The notes below the pieces were generated by a model. The model searched no databases, was not told the origin of the DNA, and saw nothing but the letters and a program-made list of their open reading frames with translations. DNA of 64,000 nt from Ktedonobacter robiniae. GTDB taxonomy: Bacteria > Chloroflexota > Ktedonobacteria > Ktedonobacterales > Ktedonobacteraceae. The DNA lies in NCBI RefSeq assembly GCF_016587375.1, contig NZ_BNJG01000003.1, positions 558,001 through 622,000 on the forward strand. Reading direction: 5' to 3'. Of the stretch, positions 35,799-43,184 are shown piece by piece. The translations under genes and the position numbers were made by a program. Position 1 is the stretch's first letter. Every line of letters starts with the position of its first letter.

Positions 35799-37325
35799 TT
35801 AAATAAATGAGGAAAGGTCGAGGTGTTTTTCCAGGACGTCTGCCAGCCTGTCGTAGGCCTGCATACGCTCAAAGGGCCGCATCTCTGGCACCGGGGCTGC
35901 GCGCCGCTCTCCCAATGCTCTTAGGATCGCATGGCGAAAGGCATCATTCTCAAACAAGCCATGCAGATAGCAGCCCGCGACCCAACCCTCTTCGCTAAGA
36001 AAACCATCCGCCACGCCGTTTACCTCTAGCAGCGGCACAAGGGAGGTCGAATTCGCATCCGCCGTGCGACCGAGATGAATTTGATAGGCTCGCAACGGCT
36101 GCTCAGGCACAAAGGCAAACAGGCCCCGACAAGCAGCCCTCGTCAAGTTGGCCACACTCTGAGAGGTTACCTTCTCCTCTAGAGAGGCGAAAATCGTCTC
36201 CACCGGTAGAAGACTCAGGCCAGCCTCAACCGCTCCCACGTTGCCCTCAGCACCTGTTGGATCACATAGATGCTCACCAAGCATCTGGTAGCCACCACAA
36301 ATGCCCAGGATCGCTACACCCTCCCGCACCAGGCGACGAATTTGCATACCCAGCCCTGTGCGCCAGAGCCAGGCCAGGTCAGCAAAGGTATTCTTTGTGC
36401 CGGGAAGGATGATCAAGTCAGGCCGTTCAGGAAGCTCCTCGGGGGAGCTTACCAGGTGCAGGCGCACCCCTGGCTCCGCCGCTAAGGCATCAAACTCGTC
36501 GTAGTTGCTCATATACGGCAGGCGTGGTATCACAAGCTGTAGTTGTCGAGTGGCTTCTCCCTGCTGTTTCTGCGCCAGGAGCGCTGTTCCCTCTTCCAGC
36601 GCGACACTGTCTTCCTCGGCAATTCCCAGATCCCTCACAAAAGGCACCGTTCCCAGCACGGGTATCCCCGCTCGCGCCTCCAGCATCCGCTCACCCTCCC
36701 GCCATAACTCCAGGTCGCCACGAAACTTATTCACAATCAGGCCCTTGACGCGCTCACGCGCATCGGGTTGAAGCAACATTAAGGTTCCAAGCAGCGAGGC
36801 GAAGATGCCGCCCCGGTCGATATCCCCCACCAGCAGCACCGAGGCATCTGCCCAGTGTGCGACGCGCATATTGACCAGGTCATAGCGCGCCAGGTTGATC
36901 TCGACCGGGCTGCCCGCACCCTCAATTATTACCAGGTCATAGGCACGACGCAGGCTCTCCAGGGCTTGCTTTACCACTGCTTCAAAGCCTGTACGCTGGC
37001 GATAATACTCACGCGCCTCCATCGTGCTTAGAGGCCGCCCCAGCATAATAACCTGGCTGCGCGAGTCTCCCTCGGGCTTGAGTAGAATAGGATTCATCTC
37101 GACTGTTGGCTCAATGCCTGCCGCCTCGGCCTGGACTGCCTGGGCGCGCCCAATCTCGCCTCCCGCTGGGGTGACAAAGGAGTTAAGGGCCATATTCTGA
37201 GCCTTAAATGGTGCCACACGCCAGCCCTGGCGGGCGAAGAGGCGACACAGACCTGTGACCAGCGTACTCTTGCCAACAGTCGAGGCTGTTCCCTGTACCA
37301 TGATGGTACGTGCTAATTCTCCCAT
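35799..37325 (-). CDS. cobQ: Cobyric acid synthase
   Basis: 508 residues, standard length for CobQ/CbiP. The N-terminal dethiobiotin-synthetase-like domain has V-Q-G-T-A-S-T-V-G-K-S and K-A-Q-N-M-A-L-N-S; the C-terminal class-I-like amidotransferase has nucleophile Cys in G-I-C-G-G-Y-Q and His in Y-L-H-G-L-F-E-N. It amidates four side chains of adenosylcobyrinic a,c-diamide using glutamine and ATP. Last gene of the riboswitch-led operon, overlapping cobD by 13 bases. Confidence 0.95.
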   Translation of the reverse strand: MGELARTIMVQGTASTVGKSTLVTGLCRLFARQGWRVAPFKAQNMALNSFVTPAGGEIGRAQAVQAEAAGIEPTVEMNPILLKPEGDSRSQVIMLGRPLSTMEAREYYRQRTGFEAVVKQALESLRRAYDLVIIEGAGSPVEINLARYDLVNMRVAHWADASVLLVGDIDRGGIFASLLGTLMLLQPDARERVKGLIVNKFRGDLELWREGERMLEARAGIPVLGTVPFVRDLGIAEEDSVALEEGTALLAQKQQGEATRQLQLVIPRLPYMSNYDEFDALAAEPGVRLHLVSSPEELPERPDLIILPGTKNTFADLAWLWRTGLGMQIRRLVREGVAILGICGGYQMLGEHLCDPTGAEGNVGAVEAGLSLLPVETIFASLEEKVTSQSVANLTRAACRGLFAFVPEQPLRAYQIHLGRTADANSTSLVPLLEVNGVADGFLSEEGWVAGCYLHGLFENDAFRHAILRALGERRAAPVPEMRPFERMQAYDRLADVLEKHLDLSSFI

Positions 37326-38458
37326 AGCTCCTTCTCCTCACTTTGTAATACCCCTAACGCTCCTACCAACCTGGACCATTCATGTGCCTGCCGTGTAGCG
37401 ACCCGTATATACTGTGGTAGGCCAAACGAGGTACAGTCGCGCACCAGGAGACCTCCCTGCAATAAAGCCTCTCGCAACTGCCTTGCATTCCCCACATGTA
37501 TCAGCGCATAGTGCGTGCGCGTCGGCACCACTCGGAAGCCCAGGCCTTGCAAGGATCCAAAGAAGACCTCTCGCTCCCACGCTAATCCTTGCAGACTATA
37601 TGCCAGGTGCTCCCTGTCCGCGAGGACTGCTGTAGCCACTACCTGCGCGGCTCCATTGACATTCCAGGCGGGCAGGTTAGTTGCAAGCTTTGCTGCCAGT
37701 TCAGTAGGCGCCACGGCATAGCCGATCCTCAGCGCCGCCAGGGCGAAATCCTTAGTCAGGGAGCGCAACACAATCACCCGTTCCTCCTCCTGCACCAGCT
37801 CCAGTGCCGTCTCCTCTTCGGCGGGAAAGAGAAAATGGCGATACGACTCATCAATGACCAGCAGCGTTCCTAGCTCCGCACACACTCGAGCCAGCTCACG
37901 CAACTTCATCAGAGGTAGCCACTCCCCGGTTGGATTATTGGGATTACAAAGCCAGAATAATGCCGGGCGCAGCCTCCTCAACCACTGTATAACTTCGGGT
38001 ATATCTACCTGAAAGTCGTCCTCTTCCCGTAGTATACAATCGCTCACACTGGCCCCCACAGCCTGTGACGCCGCCTGATACTCGCCAAATGTCGGCATCA
38101 ATTGCGCGACCACAGCTCCTGGATAGAGAAAGGTACGCGCGATACTCCAGATAAGTTCGCTTGCACCATTACCACATACTAACCACTCTATCCCTACCTG
38201 TTGAGCATCAATCTCATAACGCAATAGCGCACGTTTCAAGGCGAGACAGGCACGATCTGGATAGCGCTCAAGCGCCAGGCCAGCCAAAGCCTGGTGAGCC
38301 AGCGGTGAGGGGCCATAGGGGTTGGCATTGACGCTGAAATCGTGTATCTCCTCTGGGCGCAAGTCCAGGCGCTCCAATTCTCTGTAATCCAAAGCGCCAT
38401 GCACCGGCAGTTCGCGCCCGTCTAATTGCTCCTTTGTATGTGGTGGATATTGCTGCAT
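37313..38458 (-). CDS. cobD: L-threonine-O-3-phosphate decarboxylase (CobD/CobC type)
   Basis: 381 residues, fold-type I PLP enzyme of the HisC/CobD group: N-P-N-N-P-T-G-E near residue 155, D-E-S-Y-R, and PLP Lys in R-S-L-T-K-D-F. In this context it makes (R)-1-amino-2-propanol phosphate for the nucleotide loop, used next by CbiB. A histidinol-phosphate aminotransferase role is less likely because it lies between cbiB and cobQ with 0-13 bp spacing. Confidence 0.88.
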   Translation of the reverse strand: MQQYPPHTKEQLDGRELPVHGALDYRELERLDLRPEEIHDFSVNANPYGPSPLAHQALAGLALERYPDRACLALKRALLRYEIDAQQVGIEWLVCGNGASELIWSIARTFLYPGAVVAQLMPTFGEYQAASQAVGASVSDCILREEDDFQVDIPEVIQWLRRLRPALFWLCNPNNPTGEWLPLMKLRELARVCAELGTLLVIDESYRHFLFPAEEETALELVQEEERVIVLRSLTKDFALAALRIGYAVAPTELAAKLATNLPAWNVNGAAQVVATAVLADREHLAYSLQGLAWEREVFFGSLQGLGFRVVPTRTHYALIHVGNARQLREALLQGGLLVRDCTSFGLPQYIRVATRQAHEWSRLVGALGVLQSEEKELWEN

Positions 38459-39448
38459 CTAGCCTCTTCCTGCTTGCCTCCATATACGCACGACCAGCGC
38501 GAGCAGGAAGGCACAGGTTCCAACCCACCAGGTCATACGCTCTGCCTGGGCGATAACGGCGGGCGTTATGTTCCGCCTCTCCTCCCCAAGGATGTAATGC
38601 TCGACCTTCTCTAGACGCACGCCCAGCGCTCCCGCTGCCGCCGACATGGGATGCCCGGCGTTTGGGCTCTCCGTCTTGCCCGCGTCACGGCGCCACACGC
38701 GCCATGCCTCTTTTCGCGATCCTCCATAGAGAGGCGCACAGGCGATGATGAGCAACGCACTGAGGCGGGCCGGAAGCAGGTTGAGTAGATCATCCAGTCG
38801 CGCGGCAGCCTTCCCCAGATACTCGTACTTACCATGATAGCCTATCAGCGAGTCAAAGGTGTTGACCAGTCGGTAGAGCGCCGCACCCGGCAAGCCAAAA
38901 AGGGCATAGTACCAGAGGGGCGCGACAACCGAATCGCTCACATTCTCTGCCAGCGATTCAATCGCCGCCGCCGCGACCAGCTCGGGACTTAAGTGTGAGC
39001 GATCCCGGCTTACCAGGCTTCTTAACGCCTCACGAGCCTCCTCCAAGTCCCCCTGCTCGAGTGACATGCGTACCTGCGCCCCCGCCTCTACCAGCATCCG
39101 CAAGGCAAAAAAAGGCTTCAGAGCCATTCCTATGAATACTGCCGAAGCGAGCAAGCCTACTCGCGCTCCTCCATAGTCTTTGGCCTTCTTCTCTATGCTT
39201 CCTATTAGACCTTGAAACAACTTCACCGGCACAAGAACCAGTGGAAAAGCTACCAGCAACATGATGACGCCATACCTTAGCTGTGCCCCTTGGCCGCGAG
39301 GGGCACGGCTCTCAAGCGCTCGAATGAGCCTACCATACCAGACGACGGGATGCACGCTGGCGGCTGGCTCGCCTATGAGGTCAAAGGCAGCCGCCAGCAA
39401 GAGCACCAGCGCTTCATGCACACTTCGTTGCCCTTTTGTCTCTGGCAT
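38459..39448 (-). CDS. cbiB: Adenosylcobinamide-phosphate synthase
   Basis: 329 residues, integral membrane protein with about five helices. H-P-V-V-W-Y-G-R-L-I near residue 33, A-I-E-S-L-A-E-N-V-S-D-S and N-T-F-D-S-L-I-G-Y are CbiB/CobD-family signatures. It attaches the aminopropanol (phosphate) arm to adenosylcobyric acid. It abuts cobD with no spacer, and cobO ends 3 bp upstream. Confidence 0.94.
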   Translation of the reverse strand: MPETKGQRSVHEALVLLLAAAFDLIGEPAASVHPVVWYGRLIRALESRAPRGQGAQLRYGVIMLLVAFPLVLVPVKLFQGLIGSIEKKAKDYGGARVGLLASAVFIGMALKPFFALRMLVEAGAQVRMSLEQGDLEEAREALRSLVSRDRSHLSPELVAAAAIESLAENVSDSVVAPLWYYALFGLPGAALYRLVNTFDSLIGYHGKYEYLGKAAARLDDLLNLLPARLSALLIIACAPLYGGSRKEAWRVWRRDAGKTESPNAGHPMSAAAGALGVRLEKVEHYILGEERRNITPAVIAQAERMTWWVGTCAFLLALVVRIWRQAGRG

Positions 39449-39451
39449 GGG

Positions 39452-40111
39452 CTAAAACTCGATGCCCTTCTGGGCCTTAACTCCGGCGTCGTAGTGATGC
39501 TTTATATCCGTGATCTCCGAGACTGTATCGGCATACTCGATCAGTTCAGGGATGGCGTAGCGGCCTGTGATAATGATGTGCATCCCCTCTGGGCGCTGCT
39601 CCAGCACCTGGTGCACCTCTTCCCAGGCCAGCCAGCCGTATTTAAGGACATAGGTCATCTCGTCCAGCACTATCAGGTCATAGTCGCCCGAGAGGATCTT
39701 CAGTTTGCAGATTTCCCAGCCCTGGCGCGCCAGCTCTTTATCCTTCTCGATGTCCTTGGAGAGCCAGGTAAAACCATCGCCCAAAGGGTGAATCTCGATG
39801 CCTGCCTTGCGCGCCGCTTTCTCCTCGCCCCAGTTGGCTGTGCGCGCCTTGATAAATTGCAGCATGCAGACACGTAGGCCCTGGCCCCAGGCGCGGAAGA
39901 GCAGGCCCAGCGCCGCTGTGGTCTTCCCTTTGCCCTTCCCGGTGTTGAGAATGACCAATCCCTTCTTCTTCGCGCTCTTTGCGCGTTCGCGCCGGGCCGC
40001 ATGGCTGGCGCGCTGGCGCTTCAGCCGCTCCTCTTCGCTTAGTTCTACATCCTCCTCTGGATCGTACCCCTCCTCTATTTCCTCGTTGTGTTCCAGTTCT
40101 TCTTCTGTCAT
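39452..40111 (-). CDS. cobO: Cob(I)yrinic acid a,c-diamide adenosyltransferase
   Basis: 219 residues from ATG 40111 (AGGAG 8 bp upstream; GTG 40120 is too close to it). A charged N-terminal extension of about 45 residues, Glu-rich then Arg/Lys-rich, precedes the CobO/BtuR core: P-loop N-T-G-K-G-K-G-K-T-T, Q-F-I-K-A, and D-E-M-T-Y. It forms the Co-carbon bond with ATP as adenosyl donor. Second gene of the riboswitch operon. Confidence 0.93.
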   Translation of the reverse strand: MTEEELEHNEEIEEGYDPEEDVELSEEERLKRQRASHAARRERAKSAKKKGLVILNTGKGKGKTTAALGLLFRAWGQGLRVCMLQFIKARTANWGEEKAARKAGIEIHPLGDGFTWLSKDIEKDKELARQGWEICKLKILSGDYDLIVLDEMTYVLKYGWLAWEEVHQVLEQRPEGMHIIITGRYAIPELIEYADTVSEITDIKHHYDAGVKAQKGIEF

Positions 40112-40146
40112 GACCACCACTCCTCGCGCCTGCGGCGCGTATTAGG

Positions 40147-40200
40147 GTGATGGGAGAGTGACTGGAGGGACCAACGGCCCCCCAGTCACTCTCCCATCAC
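40147..40200. terminator. 19-bp perfect hairpin inside cobalamin operon
   Basis: Arms 40147-40165 and 40182-40200, with an inner GGG/CCC pairing. It sits between the BtuF-like gene and cobO, so it may reduce downstream expression or mark a processing site. Confidence 0.6.
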
Positions 40201-40211
40201 TGGCTCTTTAT

Positions 40212-41201
40212 TTAGACTGTACCAGTACAGTAATCGGGGAGCGCGCCGGGGAATTTGTCGGGGTGAACGATCTGGGCAACGCATTGTAAACCCTGCACGA
40301 GGCGCGGGCCAGGACGCTGCATGATGTCAGCGTTGACACGGTAGACTTTGCGGTCCTTAACGGCCTGGATGGTGCTCCAGTTGGCGCGCTTATAGACGCT
40401 ATCAGGGGTGCCACCATAGGCGGGGTCTTCCGTAAGAATCACGATCTGGGGGTTGGCGCTCAAAACCGCCTCGTCGGTGACCTGGGGGTATCCTTCGTTG
40501 GCGGTATTGCTATGAAAGATGTTGGTGGCGCTGGCATCTTGCAATAGTTCGTCACCAAACGAGCCGCCACCAAAGACATAGGGCTTACCAGGCGTGCTAT
40601 CATCAACCTCGAGCAAGACCCTTGGCGCGGGGGCGCCCGCAACCTTCTGCTCGATATCATCGCGCTCCTTCTTCAATTGCGCGACCAGGTCATTAGCCTT
40701 GGCTTCACTATAGGTCAAGCGCCCCACCAGCTGAATCTGGTCAAAGGTCTGGCTGAAATTCGTCAGGGAGAGGTCAACGATGTTGACGCCAGAGTCCTTA
40801 AGTTTGCTATCATATTGCTTGGTCAGCCCACCAGAGGAGAGCACCAGGTCAGGCTTGAGCGCGATAATCTGCTCGACGTTGTAGCCCTGGGTGCTGGAGA
40901 CCTTGGGGAGCTTCGCCAGGTCAGTAGGATAGTTGGTAAAGGCATCCACTCCAATAACCCTGCTTTGCAGGCCCAGTGCGCCCAGGATCTCGCTGGTGCT
41001 GGCCGTAAGCGATATAATGCGCTGGGGGGCCGCTTTAGGCATATTAATGGGTTTGCCGTAGTAATCGTTCGCTGGGGCCTGCGTCGCCGCGGGTGTGGCG
41101 GATGAACCTGTCTGTGTAGAGCCACCACAGGCCACCAGCAGCGCGCAGAGCGCCACTAACATCAGGGGCAACAGACGATAGGAGATGACACGGGTAGACA
41201 T
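40212..41201 (-). CDS. btuF: BtuF-like cobalamin/cobinamide-binding lipoprotein
   Basis: 329 residues from ATG 41201 (TTTGGAGGAG ribosome site). Signal peptide with lipobox L-L-V-A-C-G. The mature protein is a helical-backbone metal-chelate receptor: R-I-I-S-L-T-A-S-T-S-E-I, G-V-D-A-F-T-N-Y-P, K-P-D-L-V-L, and a late D-R-K-V-Y-R-V-N. The B12 riboswitch upstream and the cob genes downstream point to a corrinoid ligand over a siderophore. No BtuC or BtuD gene is in the window. Confidence 0.87.
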   Translation of the reverse strand: MSTRVISYRLLPLMLVALCALLVACGGSTQTGSSATPAATQAPANDYYGKPINMPKAAPQRIISLTASTSEILGALGLQSRVIGVDAFTNYPTDLAKLPKVSSTQGYNVEQIIALKPDLVLSSGGLTKQYDSKLKDSGVNIVDLSLTNFSQTFDQIQLVGRLTYSEAKANDLVAQLKKERDDIEQKVAGAPAPRVLLEVDDSTPGKPYVFGGGSFGDELLQDASATNIFHSNTANEGYPQVTDEAVLSANPQIVILTEDPAYGGTPDSVYKRANWSTIQAVKDRKVYRVNADIMQRPGPRLVQGLQCVAQIVHPDKFPGALPDYCTGTV

Positions 41202-41211
41202 GAGTCGTACT

Positions 41212-41272
41212 CCTCCAAATATATCAAGATAGACAACGACACCGCCCGTCGTCACCTCGCGCCCTTTGGAGG
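41212..41272 (-). promoter_or_regulatory. Putative Shine-Dalgarno sequestering stem of the riboswitch
   Basis: On the minus strand CCTCCAAA (41272-41265) is the exact complement of TTTGGAGG (41219-41212), the ribosome site of the BtuF-like gene. Pairing would hide the site, giving a translational off state. Confidence 0.5.
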
Positions 41273-41396
41273 TATTGCAGAAGACATGGGGAAAAGGTTT
41301 CCAGCGTGCGGCAGGAGTCGCCTCGCAACCCTTCAAAGCCTCAACGCTGTTCCATGCACTCGCTCCTTTGACGCGAAGGATGAGATCGGCACTATT

Positions 41397-41608
41397 GGGC
41401 AGGTCTCCTGGCTTCTGGCTGCAAACGCTTCTCACCGACCTTCCCGCGCGCAACAGAACGCAGTGGTATGTTTATGCACCCCTTCTCGGGGCTGGTGAGT
41501 CGCTCGCCAGTTACAGTAGCGCGACTGCGCCGGACTCGCACCGGCTTCCCTATTCTGCCCGCTATAGCTCTGCGGGCCACCCAATGTGTTTGATGTGTAT
41601 CAACAACA
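41397..41608 (-). ncRNA. Cobalamin (AdoCbl-type) riboswitch
   Basis: Read on the minus strand: GGGAAGCCGGTGCGAGTCC, then GGCGCAGTCGCGCTACTGTAA (the B12 box GCTACTG at 41520-41514) and, near the 3' end, AGCCAGGAGACCTGCC at 41413-41398. These are the conserved core, B12 box and 3' box of the class. It begins within 13 bp of the cobU stop and lies about 195 bp upstream of the BtuF-like start. Confidence 0.93.
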
Positions 41609-41614
41609 GGCTCT

Positions 41615-41644
41615 ATTCTACCACCACGGGGGCATGGCGCGCAA
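41615..41644 (-). promoter_or_regulatory. Putative riboswitch promoter overlapping cobU stop
   Basis: Minus strand: TTGCGC (41644-41639), 18-base spacer, TAGAAT (41620-41615). The first three bases of the -10 are the cobU stop codon TAG. Confidence 0.45.
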
Positions 41645-42229
41645 ATGCTTCAGTTCCACAGGCAGACCAGCCACGAGCAAGTACACGCGCTCCGCGGCCT
41701 CCGCCAGGCGCTGATTGACCCTCCCTAACCCATCGCGATACACGCGCCCCAGAGGGGTATCTGGCACCAACCCCAGGCCCACCTCATTCGAGACCACCAG
41801 CAATGTTTTGCCCGAAGGAAGCTCTCGCACCGCCTCCAATAGCCGCTCTACCTCGTCCAACAACTCCTGGTCAAAGAGTGCACCAGGTTGTGCAATCTCA
41901 CCCTCGCAGGCTACCCCGCTCTCATGAAAGAGCCAGTTGGAGAGCCAGAGTGTCATACAATCTAACACAAGCACATCGGCCACCTGCGCCCCCTCGCGCA
42001 CCGCCCTCGCCAGGTCCAGCGGCTCCTCAATCGTCACCCACTGCTTCGGGCGGTCGGCGCGATGCCGGGCGATGCGCTCGCGCATCTCCTCATCGCTCGC
42101 CATGGCCGTGGCGATAAACGCCACTTCTCGCCCGCTCGCCTCGGCCATACGCTCGGCGAAGGTGCTCTTCCCACTACGCGCCCCACCCAGCACCAGCACC
42201 AACCGCGGACGCTTCTCACCCCTACTCAT
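41618..42229 (-). CDS. cobU: Adenosylcobinamide kinase / adenosylcobinamide-phosphate guanylyltransferase
   Basis: 203 residues from ATG 42229. P-loop L-G-G-A-R-S-G-K-S-T, I-A-T-A, the E-E-M-R-E-R-I-A-R-H-R segment with the guanylylated His, and D-C-M-T-L-W-L-S-N are all CobU/CobP signatures. It phosphorylates and guanylylates adenosylcobinamide for CobS. It lies upstream of the riboswitch, so it has its own promoter and is not controlled by that element unless there is a second one further upstream (none seen). Confidence 0.95.
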   Translation of the reverse strand: MSRGEKRPRLVLVLGGARSGKSTFAERMAEASGREVAFIATAMASDEEMRERIARHRADRPKQWVTIEEPLDLARAVREGAQVADVLVLDCMTLWLSNWLFHESGVACEGEIAQPGALFDQELLDEVERLLEAVRELPSGKTLLVVSNEVGLGLVPDTPLGRVYRDGLGRVNQRLAEAAERVYLLVAGLPVELKHLRAMPPWW

Positions 42230-42394
42230 CAAATTTCTTCCCTCCTAAATCCCTATGCTTCCTTTCATGATATACTGAAGCATATCACCATTTCCATATT
42301 CCAACATCTCAAAAAGAATAGATCTACTATCAAAGCAACCATCCCGATTGCGTAGGTACACCACACCTCAAGCGCTAGAGAGGATTTCCCAGGC

Positions 42395-43036
42395 ATGAAA
42401 GGGCATAACCATATCGCCTTTAGCCTTGCCGCAGCCGCTGTCGTCAACACGCTCATCTTCGACGTTACGCACCTCTCAATGGCTGGCAGCCCGGTCAACC
42501 TGGCGCTCACAGAGCAGCTTCTCCCCCTGGCCTCACAAACGCTCACCTTCACCGATCTCCTCTATAAAAGCGCCTTCTATGGCGGGATCGTGCTTGGCTC
42601 AGTCGCGCCCGATATCGATCATCCTAAGAGTCTTATCAGCCATCTCTTCCCCTGGGCCAGCCGCATTGTTACCAGTTTCTGCAAACATCGCACACTTACC
42701 CACAGCCTACCTGGTATTGTTGCCGCGACCATCTTCTGGGGTATCCTGCTCGCGCTGGGACTCGGTCTCTTCAATGCCACTGTTTTCTCCCTCTCTGCCG
42801 AGATGATGCATGCCGCCTTCCTCTTCTACCTCGCGACCGCCCTTGGTTGCCTCCTACACAGCTTTGAAGATACCATGACCTTCGCTGGCATCCCCTGGCT
42901 CTATCCTCTCTCCAAGCGTAGCCAGCACTTCGCCTTCATCCGCTTTCGCTCCGGTAGCCTGACTGAGTACGCCGTCGTACTCTTCTTTATTGTGCTCGTA
43001 GGCCTCGGCCTGCTCTACCACCTCTTCTTTGTCTAG
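42395..43036 (+). CDS. YdjM-type (DUF457) membrane protein, predicted metal-dependent hydrolase
   Basis: 213 residues with four to five membrane helices. M-K-G-H-N-H-I-A-F, a mid G-S-V-A-P-D-I-D-H-P and K-H-R-T-L-T-H-S are the conserved His/Asp clusters of the YdjM/DUF457 family, annotated as membrane-bound metal-dependent hydrolases. In E. coli ydjM is LexA-regulated, but no SOS box was recognised here. It is monocistronic. Confidence 0.82.
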   Translation: MKGHNHIAFSLAAAAVVNTLIFDVTHLSMAGSPVNLALTEQLLPLASQTLTFTDLLYKSAFYGGIVLGSVAPDIDHPKSLISHLFPWASRIVTSFCKHRTLTHSLPGIVAATIFWGILLALGLGLFNATVFSLSAEMMHAAFLFYLATALGCLLHSFEDTMTFAGIPWLYPLSKRSQHFAFIRFRSGSLTEYAVVLFFIVLVGLGLLYHLFFV

Positions 43037-43073
43037 TTCAAACACAGGCTGAGAATCTATCAACCATCTGGAC

Positions 43074-43102
43074 ATTGACCAAGGTCAATATGATACTATT
43101 AT
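43074..43102 (+). promoter_or_regulatory. Putative promoter and operator of beta-mannosidase
   Basis: ATTGACC-AA-GGTCAAT (43074-43089) is a perfect inverted repeat containing a -35-like TTGACC; TATTAT (43097-43102) follows after 16 bases. A regulator bound there would cover the -35. Confidence 0.4.
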
Positions 43103-43162
43103 CAACATTGACGTTCTCGTCCATAGCCTGCTCTATGATGAGCTAAGAAGAGATGGTTTATC

Positions 43163-43184
43163 TTGAAAAAAACTGAGTCTACCT
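43163..43184 (+). other. Possible true 5' end of beta-mannosidase (homopolymer indel)
   Basis: TTG 43163 followed by A7 (43166-43172). With six A the reading frame runs into the mannosidase frame at once. With seven A it is out of frame. Confidence 0.4.

Noticed and set aside
37313..38458. Histidinol-phosphate aminotransferase (hisC) assignment
   Set aside because: The fold is shared, but the gene is packed between cbiB and cobQ in a riboswitch-led operon, so the CobD role is more likely.
40212..41201. Iron-siderophore binding protein assignment
   Set aside because: Same superfamily, but the B12 riboswitch directly upstream and cob genes downstream favour a corrinoid ligand.
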